Positions 41,867 to 51,709 of a stretch of 64,000 nt of DNA are shown here, piece by piece. The stretch lies in assembly GCF_001653515.1 (NCBI RefSeq), contig NZ_LYOY01000040.1:930001-994000 (forward strand), read 5' to 3'. Made by a program: the position numbers and the translations under genes. The first letter of the stretch is position 1. Every line of letters begins with the position of its first letter. Under the pieces are notes generated by a model. The model made no database searches. It saw nothing but the letters and a program-made list of their open reading frames with translations, and was not told the origin of the DNA. The DNA is from Streptomyces sp. ERV7. Its GTDB lineage: Bacteria; Actinomycetota; Actinomycetes; Streptomycetales; Streptomycetaceae.

Positions 41867-44800
41867 GTGCAGATCGGGATGCTGGGTCCATTCGAGGTGC
41901 GCACGGACGACGGCGGCCTGGTCGACGTGCCCGGCGCGCGGCTGCGCGGGCTGCTGGTCGCCCTCGCGCTCAAGCCGGGGCACGCGGTCCCCAAGGCGCC
42001 GCTCATCGACTGGATCTGGGGCGAACACCCGCCCGCCGACGCGACGAACGCCTTGCAGCGCCTGGTCTCCCGGCTGCGGAAGGCGCTGCCGGACGGGGCG
42101 ATCGCGGGGCAGCCGGACGGCTACCGGCTGGCGGTGGAGCCCGACGCCGTCGACGCCGTACGTTTCGAACGCCTCGTCATCGCGGGCCAGGCCCGTACCG
42201 GGGACGCATCCCGGCGGGTGCGCCTCCTGCGCGAGGCCCTCGATCTGTGGCGCGGCGCGGCCATGCAGGACGTCGGTCTGACGGACAGCGCCGCGTTCGA
42301 GGCCGCGGTCGTCCGGCTCGACGGGTTGCGCCTGAGCGCCACCGAGGAGCGGGTCGACGCGGAGGTGGCCCTCGGGCGCGGTGCGGAGCTGGTCACCGAG
42401 CTGAGCGACCTGGTGGCCGCGCACCCGGTACGGGAGCGGCTCGTCGCCGCCCTGATGCGCGCCCTCGTCGCGGCCGGTCGCGACAGCGAGGCGCTGCTGG
42501 TGTACCAGCGCGCTCGGGAGGCCCTGGCCGACGCACTGGGCGTGGATCCCTCGCCCGAGCTGGCCGCGTTGCACGTCGCGCTGCTGCGGGGCGAGTTGGG
42601 GCGGCGCGAGGAGACCCACAAGACCAATCTGCGCGCCGAGCTGACCAGCTTCGTCGGCCGGGGCGCCGATGTGGCCGCGGTCCGCGCGCTCCTGTCCGAG
42701 CACCGGCTCACCACCGTCACCGGTCCGGGCGGCTCCGGCAAGACCAGGCTGGCCACGGAGACCGCGCGCACCCTGCTCGGCGATCTGCCGGACGGGGTCT
42801 GGCTGGTGGAGCTCGCCGCCATCGGCACGGACGGCGAGGTGGCGCAGTCGGCGCTCGCCGGGCTCGGTCTGCGGGACGCCCTGCTGGGCGGGGCCCCCAA
42901 CGCGGAGCTGACGGACCGGCTCGTCGCCGCGATCCGCGAGCGGGAGGCGCTGCTGGTCCTGGACAACTGCGAGCACGTGATCGAGGCCGCGGCGGTGTTC
43001 GCCCACCGGCTGCTCGGGGAGTGCCGGCGGCTGCGAATCCTGGCGACCAGCAGGGAACCGCTCGGTATCACCGGGGAGGCGCTGTGGCCGGTCGAGCCGC
43101 TGGCCCTGCCGGAGGAGGACGCGGACCCGGGCGAGATCGTGTCCTTCCCCGCCGTCCAGCTGCTGCGGGACCGGGCCGGGGCGGTGCGCCGGGATCTCCC
43201 GGTCGACGCCCGCACCTTGGCGACGATGGTGCGCGTCTGCCGGGCCCTGGACGGGATGCCGCTGGCGATCGAACTGGCCGCGGCGAGACTGCGCACGATG
43301 TCCGTCGATCAGCTGGCCAACCGGCTCGACGACCGGTTCCGTCTGCTGACCAGTGGCAGCCGCACCGCGCTGCCCCGGCACAAGACGCTGCGCGCGGTGG
43401 TCGACTGGAGCTGGGAGCTGCTCACCGAGGCCGAGCGGACGGTCCTGCGCAGGCTGTCGGTGTTCTCCGGCGGGGCGGGCCTGGAAGCGGCCGAACGGGT
43501 CTGCGCGGACGGGGCGGACGGCACGGTCGAGCGGGAGCACGTACTCGAACTGCTCACCGCGCTGACCGAGAAGTCGCTGCTGCGCGCCGAGGGCGACGGC
43601 GCCCCGCGCTACCGCATGATCGGCACGATCAAGGAGTACGCCGGACAGCGGCTGGCGGAGGCGGGGGAATCGGAGCGGGCGCGCCACGCGCACCTGGCCT
43701 GTTTCACCGAGCTCGCCGAGACCGCGGAGCCGCAGCTGCGGCGCGCCCAGCAGCTGGAGTGGCTGGCCACCCTTGAGGCCGAGCACGACAACATCGCTGC
43801 GGCGGTGCGCGGCGCGCTCGCGGCGGGCGAGGCGCAGGCGGCGATGCGGCTGGCGGCGGCCGCGGGCTGGTACTGGTGGCTCAGCGGGCACCGGACCGAG
43901 GGCATGGAGCACCTCACCGCGGCCACCGAGGTACCCGGCGAGGTGACCGACGAGGTCCGGGCCACGGTGTACGCGCTGCTCGTGAACTTCGTGACGTCCG
44001 GGCCGGGCGACGAGCACCAGGCCGCGGAGTGGATCCACAAGGCGTACGAGTTCAGCCGCCGCAGCCTGCACAGCCGGTCCCGCCACCCACTGCTGGGGTT
44101 CGTCACCCCGCTGGAGCGCATGCTGCGGACGCCCGACGCGTTCCTGTCCGCGTTCGAACCGCTGCTCGACGACGAGGACCCCTGGGCGCGGGCGCACGCC
44201 AGGCTGCTCCTGGGCAAGATGCGGACCGTACTCGGCCAGGGCGGGCCGGACGGCAAGGAGGCGGACGCGTACCTGGAGAGGGCGCTCGCCGAGTTCCGGG
44301 TGCTCGGCGAGCGGTTCGGGATCCACTTCGCCCTGACCGAGCTGGCGGACCGGCTCGCCATGCGCGGCGACTTCGCCGGTGCGTGCGCGTACTACGAGGA
44401 GGCGATCGCGGTCGTCACCGAGCTCGGTTCCACCGAGGACATCATCGCCATACGGTCGCGGCAGGCGCAGCTGTACTGGCTGATCGGCGACAAGGACGCG
44501 TGCGCGGCCACTCTGGCCGAGGCGCAGCGGTACGCGGAGCGGGTCACCTGGCCGGGTGCGCTGGCCGTCCTCGCCCTCTCGAAGGCGCAACTCGCCCGCT
44601 GGGACGGCGATGCCCGGGAGGCGCACAGGCAACTGGACGTGGCGAAAGCCCTGTTGGGCGACGACGCGGAGGAGGCGGTCATCCGCGCGGTGGCGCAGGA
44701 CCTGCTCGGCTACCTCGCCGACGACCTCGGCGAGGCCCGGACGCTGCGCGCCGCGGCCTGCGAGGCGGCGTCCGAGACGGGACACGCACCGGTGATCGCC

Positions 44801-45037
44801 CGGGTGCTCGTCGGGGTCGCGGACCTGGCGCTGCGCCGCGGCGCGCACGCGCAGGCCGCGCGGCTGCTCGCGGCGAGCACGGCCGTACGAGGACTGCCGG
44901 ACCACTCCCACCCGGACGCGGCCCGGATCGAGCGGGCGGCGCGCCACCGCCTCGGCGACGCGGAGTTCGCCGAGGCGGCCGAGGAGGGGGCGCGGACCGG
45001 CTGGTCCGAGCTGGTCGAGGTCACGCTCGCTTCTTGA
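41867..45037 (+). CDS. SARP-family STAND regulator (BTAD + NB-ARC + TPR)
   Basis: A 1056-residue pathway-type regulator. OmpR-like winged helix residues 1-90 (MLGPFEVRTDDGGLVDVPGA), BTAD ~95-245, NB-ARC/AAA domain with P-loop GPGGSGKTRLA at 286-296 and LLVLDNCEHV, MPLAIELAAARL, then a C-terminal TPR-like array. It differs from AfsR in the LuxR-MalT-like 'DNCEHV' ATPase subtype. The GTG at 41867 has no ribosome site; CAAAAT lies 7-12 bases upstream as a candidate -10, so translation may be leaderless. It overlaps the convergent ABC permease by 17 bases. It probably governs a local or distant pathway; the adjacent exporter is the nearest candidate. Confidence 0.85.
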   Translation: MQIGMLGPFEVRTDDGGLVDVPGARLRGLLVALALKPGHAVPKAPLIDWIWGEHPPADATNALQRLVSRLRKALPDGAIAGQPDGYRLAVEPDAVDAVRFERLVIAGQARTGDASRRVRLLREALDLWRGAAMQDVGLTDSAAFEAAVVRLDGLRLSATEERVDAEVALGRGAELVTELSDLVAAHPVRERLVAALMRALVAAGRDSEALLVYQRAREALADALGVDPSPELAALHVALLRGELGRREETHKTNLRAELTSFVGRGADVAAVRALLSEHRLTTVTGPGGSGKTRLATETARTLLGDLPDGVWLVELAAIGTDGEVAQSALAGLGLRDALLGGAPNAELTDRLVAAIREREALLVLDNCEHVIEAAAVFAHRLLGECRRLRILATSREPLGITGEALWPVEPLALPEEDADPGEIVSFPAVQLLRDRAGAVRRDLPVDARTLATMVRVCRALDGMPLAIELAAARLRTMSVDQLANRLDDRFRLLTSGSRTALPRHKTLRAVVDWSWELLTEAERTVLRRLSVFSGGAGLEAAERVCADGADGTVEREHVLELLTALTEKSLLRAEGDGAPRYRMIGTIKEYAGQRLAEAGESERARHAHLACFTELAETAEPQLRRAQQLEWLATLEAEHDNIAAAVRGALAAGEAQAAMRLAAAAGWYWWLSGHRTEGMEHLTAATEVPGEVTDEVRATVYALLVNFVTSGPGDEHQAAEWIHKAYEFSRRSLHSRSRHPLLGFVTPLERMLRTPDAFLSAFEPLLDDEDPWARAHARLLLGKMRTVLGQGGPDGKEADAYLERALAEFRVLGERFGIHFALTELADRLAMRGDFAGACAYYEEAIAVVTELGSTEDIIAIRSRQAQLYWLIGDKDACAATLAEAQRYAERVTWPGALAVLALSKAQLARWDGDAREAHRQLDVAKALLGDDAEEAVIRAVAQDLLGYLADDLGEARTLRAAACEAASETGHAPVIARVLVGVADLALRRGAHAQAARLLAASTAVRGLPDHSHPDAARIERAARHRLGDAEFAEAAEEGARTGWSELVEVTLAS

Positions 45038-45778
45038 ACGTGGAGACCGCCCACCCGTACCCGACGACGGCGAACCCGACGCACCAGGCGAGGGCCGCGA
45101 GCGCGTCACCACTCGACGGGTCGCCCTCCAGCAGCCCGCGCAGTGTCTCGATGATCGGGGTGAAGGGCTGGTACTCCGCGAACTGCCGCACCCCCGCCCC
45201 CATCGTGTCCGAGGGCACGAAGGCGCTGCTCAGGAACGGCAACATGATCAACGGCACGGCGGCCAGTCCCGCCGACTCCGCGGTCTTGGCGGCCAGCCCC
45301 AGAGCGACGGTGAGCCAGCCGGCCGCGAAGCTGAGCAGCACGATCAGCCCGATCGCGCCGAGCCAGTCGAGGGCGCTCGCGCCCGGGTCGTACCCCATCG
45401 CGAAGGCCAGTCCGACGATGGCCGCGCAGGCCACCAGGCAGCGCAGCATGGTGACGACGACGTGTCCGGTCAGCACGGAACCCCGGGAGACGTCCATGGT
45501 CTTGAACCGGTTGATGATGCCCTTGGTCATGTCGTCGTTCACAGCCGTCGCGGTGGCCCCGAGACCGTAGCTGATGGCCATCACGAGCAGACCCGGTGTC
45601 GCGTAGTCGACGTAGTCGCCGCCGACGTCGAACGCGCCACCGAACACCTTGACGAACATCAGCATCATCACGAGCGGGAACAGGACCGCGTTGAACACCG
45701 TGGTCGGGTTCCGCAGGTTGTGCTTCAGATTGCGGCGCACCATGATCGCCGCATCGGCCATCGGCGTCGGGAGCGTAC

Positions 45779-45782
<4 letters not shown>
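45021..45782 (-). CDS. ABC-2 type exporter permease (DrrB-like)
   Basis: A 253-residue permease with six predicted helices: after RRNLKHNLRNPTTVFNAVLF come LLVMAISYGLGATATAV, VVTMLRCLVACAAIVGLAF and a C-terminal VGFAVVGYGWAVSTF. The EXPFTPI-like EYQPFTPIIETLRGLL is the ABC-2 signature. It pairs with the ATPase encoded upstream (ATGA overlap at 45779-45782) to form a daunorubicin-resistance-type exporter. Confidence 0.88.
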
Positions 45783-46762
<980 letters not shown>

Positions 46763-46880
46763 GGGCTTGAGCCTCGCGGCCGGGCCTGTCACCGATCTGA
46801 CACGCGCCTGACACGGCCACTGACAGCGCGCAGGAAGACAAAACAGAAAGCCGAGCAGCAAGACAAACCGGAAGACAAAA

Positions 46881-46914
46881 GGCCCCGGGAACGCCTGAGA
46901 GCACTCCCGGGGCC
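46881..46914 (-). terminator. Hairpin terminator of nadE
   Basis: GGCCCCGGGA and TCCCGGGGCC, a perfect 10-bp stem with a 14-base loop, 30 bases past the nadE stop. Confidence 0.8.
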
Positions 46915-46943
46915 GCGCCCTCTACAGGACGCAGGCGACGCCG

Positions 46944-47774
46944 TTACGGGGCGACGGGCAGCTGGCGCTTGTGCTCGGTCAGGCGGTAGCGGCGGACGAT
47001 CGTCTCGGAGGCCCGCTCATCGACCGGCTTGCCCTCCAGGAAGTCGTCGATGTCGTCGTACGTGACCCCGAGCGCGTCCTCGTCGGCCTTGCCCGGGTCG
47101 AGGGTCTCCAGGTCGGCCGTCGGGGTCTTCCACACCAGCTCGGCGGGTGCGCCCAGCGCGTCCGCGACGGCACGCACCCGGCGCTTGGTCAGGCCGGTCA
47201 GCGGGACCAGGTCGGCGGCGCCGTCGCCGAACTTGGTGAAGAAGCCGGAGACCGCCTCGGCGGCGTGGTCGGTGCCGACGACCAGGCCGTCGTGCGCGCC
47301 GGCCACCGCGTACTGCGCGATCATGCGCTGGCGCGCCTTGATGTTGCCGTGCACGAAGTCCTGGTGGTGGGCGTCGCGGAAGCTCACGTCGGCGGCCAGC
47401 GCGGCCTCGATGGCGGCGTCGCTCGCGGGCTTGATATCCACGGTCAGCACATGGTCGGCCTGGATGAAGGAGAGCGCGAGCTGGGCGTCGTGCTCGTCGG
47501 CCTGGACTCCGTACGGCAGCCGCATCGCGTAGAAGCGCGCCTCGTGCCCGGCGGCCCGGGCCCGCTCGACGGCGAGCTGGCACAGACGGCCGGTGGTGGT
47601 GGAGTCGACGCCGCCGCTGATGCCGAGCACGAGGGAGCGCAGACCGGTGGAGGTGAGCCGCTCGGCGAGGAAGGCCACCCGCCGCTCGATCTCCCGCTCG
47701 GCCTCGAAGGTCTCGGCGACCTGGAGATCCCGGGCGATCTCCTGCTGCAGGGCGGTGGACGCCGGCTCGCTCAC
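46944..47774 (-). CDS. nadE: NH3-dependent NAD+ synthetase
   Basis: A 276-residue enzyme converting deamido-NAD plus ammonia and ATP to NAD. PP-loop LVLGISGGVDSTTTGRL near residue 46; further family motifs YAMRLPYGVQADEHDAQLAL, NIKARQRMIAQYAVAG, VVGTDHAAEAVSGFFTKFGD, GLTKRRVRAVADALGAP and TPTADLETLDPGKADEDALG. There is no glutaminase domain, so ammonia must be supplied. GTG 47774 with AAGGAG five bases upstream fits the family start (VSEPASTALQQEI). It lies 5 kb from the nuo operon but on the opposite strand. Confidence 0.93.
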   Translation of the reverse strand: MSEPASTALQQEIARDLQVAETFEAEREIERRVAFLAERLTSTGLRSLVLGISGGVDSTTTGRLCQLAVERARAAGHEARFYAMRLPYGVQADEHDAQLALSFIQADHVLTVDIKPASDAAIEAALAADVSFRDAHHQDFVHGNIKARQRMIAQYAVAGAHDGLVVGTDHAAEAVSGFFTKFGDGAADLVPLTGLTKRRVRAVADALGAPAELVWKTPTADLETLDPGKADEDALGVTYDDIDDFLEGKPVDERASETIVRRYRLTEHKRQLPVAP

Positions 47775-47822
47775 GTCTGCTCCTTGTTCCACTTCACGAT
47801 GTGCTGGTGCGCCCACCACCCT

Positions 47823-48228
47823 ACCTAGGGGGTGTCCGGCGAAGGCGAGGCGGCCGAGGGAGGCGGGTGCCGGGGCGGGGACGGCGGCGGCGACAGCGAC
47901 GGCAGCGAGGCTCGCCGGGGCGGTGCCGAGCCCACCCGATCTCGACCTCCCCCACCGGGCCCCACGCGTGGGGCCACGGCTGCGCGCCCGTGAAGCCGAT
48001 GACGCGGTCGTCCTCGCCAAGGAGGGTCCAGAGACAGAACCCCCGCTCCGCATCGTGCCTGCGCTGGCGCGCCGTCAGCTCCTCGTACACCGACAGCTCC
48101 GCCGCCGCGCCCCCGTGGAACTCCATGACCTCCGGATCGGCGAACACCTCGTGCCAGGCGTACGCGTCCTCCTCGGTCGGCACGCGCAGCCGTACGACGG
48201 GCAGGGACTTCTCCTCAGTGGAGCTCAT
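47823..48228 (-). pseudogene. GNAT acetyltransferase, C-terminus lost
   Basis: ATG 48228 starts a GNAT-family N-terminus of the RimJ type: VVRLRVPTEEDAYAWHEVFA, DPEVMEFHGGAAAE, DAERGFCLWTLLGEDDRVIG, and GEVEIGW at about residue 96. The acetyl-CoA-binding motif (R/Q-x-x-G-x-G/A) that should follow is missing. Instead an Arg/Pro-rich low-complexity tail continues to about 47823. Either a frameshift or, as elsewhere in this window, loss of the 3' half has occurred. It is adjacent to nadE with no ribosome site or terminator between. Confidence 0.65.
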
Positions 48229-48329
48229 GGCGTGGGCAACCCTTCGCGATAACGATCAACAGCCACCCATAGACTGCACATGTCCTGTGCTTTCCGGCAT
48301 GCAAAATCGAGTCTTCGGGAGAACCCGCT

Positions 48330-49616
48330 GTGACCGAGCCCCTCTCCGAACACACCGCGGATGTGATCGTCGTCGGGGCCGGCCCCGCCGGGTCGACCAC
48401 CGCGTACTACCTGGCCAAGGCCGGACTCGACGTACTGCTGCTGGAGAAGACCGCCTTCCCGCGCGAGAAGGTCTGCGGCGACGGGCTGACCCCGCGCGCC
48501 ACCAAGCAGCTCGTGTCGATGGGCATCGACATCTCCGAAGAGGCCGGCTGGCTGCGGAACAAGGGCCTGCGCATCATCGGCGGCGGCGTCCGGCTCCAGC
48601 TGGACTGGCCCGAGCTCGCCAGCTACCCCGACTACGGACTCGTCCGCAAGCGCGACGACTTCGACGAGCAGCTGGCCCGCCAGGCCCAGAAGGCCGGCGC
48701 CCGCCTCCACGAGCGCTGCAACGTGGGTGCGCCCATCATCGACGACCGTACGGGCCGGATCACCGGCGTCCACGCCAAGCTCGGCGAGGACAAGCGGGAA
48801 GTCACCTTCCACGCGCCGCTCGTCGTCGCCGCCGACGGCAACTCCACCCGGCTCTCCCTCGCGATGGGCCTGCACCGCCGCGAGGACCGCCCGATGGGCG
48901 TGGCCGTACGGACGTACTTCCACTCGCCCCGCCACGACGACGACTACCTGGAGTCCTGGCTGGAGCTGTGGGACCGGCGCGGCCCGGGCGAGGACCGCCT
49001 CCTGCCCGGCTACGGCTGGATCTTCGGCATGGGCGACGGCACCTCCAACGTCGGCCTCGGCGTCCTCAACACCTCCGCCTCCTTCAAGGAGCTCGACTGG
49101 CGCGAGGTCCTGAAGGCCTGGTGCGCCTCCATGCCCGCCGACTGGGGCTACACGGAGGAGAACATGACCGGCCCCATCCGCGGCGCCGCCCTCCCCATGG
49201 CCTTCAACCGCCAGCCGCACTACACCAAGGGCCTGTTGCTGGTGGGCGACGCGGGCGGCCTGGTCAACCCGTTCAACGGCGAGGGCATCGCGTACGCCAT
49301 GGAGTCGGGGCAGATCGCCGCGGACGTCATCGTCCAGGCGCACGCCCGCGCGACCCCGGCCCAGCGCGAGCTGGCGCTGCACAACTACCCGAAGATCCTC
49401 AAGGACACCTACGGCGGTTACTACACGCTGGGCCGCGCCTTCGTGAAGCTCATCGGCAACCCGAAGGTCATGAAGATCGCGACCCAGCGGGGCCTGACCC
49501 ACCCGATGCTGATGAAGTTCACCCTGAAGATGCTCGCGAACCTCACCGACCCCAGGGGCGGCGACGCGATGGACCGCATCATCAACGGCCTCTCGAAGGT
49601 GGCCCCCAAGGCCTGA
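48330..49616 (+). CDS. Geranylgeranyl reductase family flavoprotein
   Basis: A 428-residue FAD protein of the GGR/MenJ type, which saturates isoprenoid double bonds. FAD motif VIVVGAGPAGSTTAYYLAKA at 12-31, GDGLTPRATKQL, and the C-terminal LLVGDAGGLVNPFNGEGIAY for FAD ribityl binding. It ends with the hydrophobic, Lys-rich tail typical of the menaquinone reductases of actinobacteria (LTHPMLMKFTLKMLANLTDP). With the nuo operon 1.7 kb downstream, saturation of menaquinone side chains is the likely role, though archaeal-type lipid reductase cannot be excluded. GTG 48330. A terminator follows. Confidence 0.85.
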   Translation: MTEPLSEHTADVIVVGAGPAGSTTAYYLAKAGLDVLLLEKTAFPREKVCGDGLTPRATKQLVSMGIDISEEAGWLRNKGLRIIGGGVRLQLDWPELASYPDYGLVRKRDDFDEQLARQAQKAGARLHERCNVGAPIIDDRTGRITGVHAKLGEDKREVTFHAPLVVAADGNSTRLSLAMGLHRREDRPMGVAVRTYFHSPRHDDDYLESWLELWDRRGPGEDRLLPGYGWIFGMGDGTSNVGLGVLNTSASFKELDWREVLKAWCASMPADWGYTEENMTGPIRGAALPMAFNRQPHYTKGLLLVGDAGGLVNPFNGEGIAYAMESGQIAADVIVQAHARATPAQRELALHNYPKILKDTYGGYYTLGRAFVKLIGNPKVMKIATQRGLTHPMLMKFTLKMLANLTDPRGGDAMDRIINGLSKVAPKA

Positions 49617-49639
49617 GAAGGCCCCCTGCACGGCCGAAA

Positions 49640-49672
49640 GGGCCGGTGCCCCCTCTCGGGGAGCGCCGGCCC
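49640..49672. terminator. Hairpin terminator
   Basis: GGGCCGG (49640-49646) pairs with CCGGCCC (49666-49672), with inner CCCC/GGGG pairing. It lies between the reductase gene and the convergent NlpC/P60 gene and may serve both. Confidence 0.75.
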
Positions 49673-49697
49673 TCTCGTATGCCTGTGAGCGCCGCGA

Positions 49698-50516
49698 CTA
49701 GAGGACGCGGACCGCGCCGGTCGGCCGGTCCCAGTCCATGCTGCGCTCGACCACACCGGTCGAGGAGTTCTGCGCGCCGACGAACTTGCCGCCGCCGACG
49801 TAGATGGCCACGTGGTACGCGGAGCCCGAGCCGCCCCAGTAGAGGATGTCGCCGGCCTGGAGGTTGGACAGCGAGACCTGGCGGCCGGTGGCCGACTGGT
49901 CCTGGGAGACGCGCGGCAGGTCGATGCCCACCTGGCGGTACGCGGCCTGCACGAGGCCCGAGCAGTCGTACGCGCTGGAGCCCGTGGCACCCGACACGTA
50001 CGCCTTGCCGACCTGCGCCAGCGCGAAGTTCACGATGGTGGCGGCGGAACCCGTGGCGGGGGAGGACGAGGTGACGGTGCTGCTGCCACCGGTCGAGCTC
50101 AGCTTGGTGCGCGTGGAGGAGCGGGAGGCGCGCTCGGCGGCCTCCTCCTTCGCCTTGGCCTCGGCTTCGGCCTTGGCCTTCTTCTCTTCCTCCGCCTTGG
50201 CGTCCGCGTCGGCCTTGGCCTTCTTGGCGACCTTGGCGGCGCTGGAGGCGGCCGCGTTCTGCTGGGCCTTCAGCTGGAGGTCGGCGGCGACCCGCTGGGT
50301 GGCCTCGGCGGAAGCGGCGGCGGTGCTCGCGAGCCCGGTCGTGAGCGTGGGCATCTCGATGGTCTCGGTCACCGGCTCGGCGGCAGTGGCCGAACCGGCG
50401 GCGCCTGCCACCGCGATGGTGCTGAGGACGCCACCGGCAACTCCGGCACGGAGCGCGAGCTTGGAGGCGCTGCGGCGGGGCTTCCGGTGGCTGGGTATGT
50501 GAGCGGTGTGGGACAT
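49698..50516 (-). CDS. Secreted NlpC/P60 cell-wall endopeptidase
   Basis: A 272-residue peptidoglycan hydrolase. Signal peptide ~45 residues (basic start, Ala-rich core, cleavage near GSATAAEP). Residues ~60-130 are a coiled coil of Ala/Lys/Glu (KAEAEAKAKEEAAERA), then a Ser/Thr linker, then NlpC/P60 (~155-272): IVNFALAQVGKAYVSGATGS, catalytic Cys in YDCSGLVQAAYR, and His in AYHVAIYVGGGKFVGA. It would cut D-Glu-DAP bonds. ATG 50516 lacks a strong ribosome site; a mini-frame GTG-AAC-CCC-TGA preceded by GAAGGGA lies about 25 bases upstream and could couple translation. Confidence 0.88.
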   Translation of the reverse strand: MSHTAHIPSHRKPRRSASKLALRAGVAGGVLSTIAVAGAAGSATAAEPVTETIEMPTLTTGLASTAAASAEATQRVAADLQLKAQQNAAASSAAKVAKKAKADADAKAEEEKKAKAEAEAKAKEEAAERASRSSTRTKLSSTGGSSTVTSSSPATGSAATIVNFALAQVGKAYVSGATGSSAYDCSGLVQAAYRQVGIDLPRVSQDQSATGRQVSLSNLQAGDILYWGGSGSAYHVAIYVGGGKFVGAQNSSTGVVERSMDWDRPTGAVRVL

Positions 50517-50804
50517 GAGGACAACCGCTATCAGGGGTTCACGGTTCCCTTCAAGAAACGTGTGCTGCGCCACAGTTGCGGTCGGAACGGACGAATCCGC
50601 TTCCTCCGCGCCCTTATTGACGCCGTAACGGGCAATCCGGGCATGCGCGATCAGGGCTGTGATCATGTGGTTTTTATAAATAGTCCGAATTGCCCGTCGC
50701 CTACCATCCGTTCACACCGTTGGCCAAGCCCGGTTTAATCCGTGACGGATTCGTGTGACGCAGGTCACTTCGTATCCCGCTGTCGGCCGTCCCGTGACCG
50801 GGCC

Positions 50805-51195
50805 GTGATCAGCGGGGCGGGGGAGTGGCCGGCCGGCAAGGGCCCCGCGCCCGGCTCGTGATCACTTCGAGCCGATCCGGATCACGTCCGGTTCGCTTCC
50901 GGACCGGTCCGGAGTTCGTGAACGCGCGCACAGGTCCACCCCTTGGCGAAGCTCTCACCCGCACGAGTGAGCCGCGGCCCTTTACCACTCGAACGAGTCC
51001 ATCGCCAATTTGCCTGTAAGGCCCATGTCTTGATAGTGCCGCACCCCTTGCGACCAGCGGTAACAGGAGTAGATGCTACGCCTTGTGATCACTCGGCCGC
51101 TTCGGGTGTGAAGATCACTGCTCATCCGACTTCATGATCCTTCGTCAGGTGGTGGAGATCACAAAGCCGTTGGCGTACCCCGTGTCGCAGATCAC
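50805..51195. promoter_or_regulatory. Cluster of GATCAC half-sites in an 816-base gap
   Basis: The gap 50517-51332 holds the divergent promoters of the endopeptidase and nuo genes. GATCAC or GTGATCAC occurs at 50805 (GTGATCAG), 50858 (GTGATCAC), 50879, 51085 (GTGATCAC), 51113, 51157 and 51190. The last four are 26-44 bases apart. ACTCGAACGAGT (50987-50998) is a further small palindrome. No coding sequence is seen. A multimeric regulator site is possible but unproven. Confidence 0.45.
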
Positions 51196-51208
51196 AGACC
51201 GCCGGGCA

Positions 51209-51246
51209 TAGGATGCGGTGCAGTCGGGCTTGTGAACTGCCTCACA
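51209..51246 (+). promoter_or_regulatory. nuo promoter and Rex operator
   Basis: TAGGAT (51209-51214) is a good HrdB-type -10. Fifteen bases downstream, TGTGAACTGCCTCACA (51231-51246) matches 12 of the 13 fixed bases of the Rex operator TGTGAAC-nnn-TTCACA. Rex senses NADH/NAD+ and is known in Streptomyces to repress respiratory genes. A site here would act as a downstream roadblock or cover the promoter start. No clear -35 was found. Confidence 0.7.
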
Positions 51247-51332
51247 TGTGCGCGATCTTCGCGTGGCGAGGGGGTGGCAGCGGTGCCCGTGTGCGGTCCA
51301 ACGGTCAAGGACGACTGGAAGGAGCGAGGAGC

Positions 51333-51692
51333 GTGAATGCCTACGCGCCCATCCTCGTGCTCGGCGCCCTAGGGGCTGGGTTTGCGATCTTCTCCGTGGT
51401 CATGGCCACGCTTATCGGCCCAAAGCGGTACAACCGGGCGAAACTTGAGGCGTACGAGTGCGGCATCGAACCGACTCCCACGCCGGCCGGAGGCGGCCGC
51501 TTCCCCATCAAGTACTACCTGACGGCGATGCTCTTCATCGTCTTCGACATCGAGATCGTCTTCCTCTACCCCTGGGCCGTCACCTTCGACGCCCTGGGGG
51601 TTTTCGGGCTCGTGGAGATGCTGCTCTTCGTGCTCACCGTGTTCGTCGCCTACGCGTATGTGTGGCGGCGCGGCGGCCTGGAATGGGACTGA
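51333..51692 (+). CDS. nuoA: NADH-quinone oxidoreductase subunit A
   Basis: A 119-residue membrane subunit with three helices. Conserved AYECGIEPTPTPAGGGRFPI and KYYLTAMLFIVFDIEIVFLY match ND3/NuoA; the AYECG loop lies near the quinone site. GTG 51333 follows GGAGCGAGGAGC. First gene of the nuo operon; preceded by the Rex site. Confidence 0.95.
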   Translation: MNAYAPILVLGALGAGFAIFSVVMATLIGPKRYNRAKLEAYECGIEPTPTPAGGGRFPIKYYLTAMLFIVFDIEIVFLYPWAVTFDALGVFGLVEMLLFVLTVFVAYAYVWRRGGLEWD

Positions 51693-51709
51693 GGGGCTGA
51701 GGGGCACCT

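Noticed and set aside
50517..50760. c-di-AMP (ydaO-type) riboswitch in the NlpC/P60 leader
   Set aside because: Streptomyces cell-wall hydrolase genes can carry one, but I could not find the conserved GAACC and GGGGUGAAUC-like core on the minus strand here.
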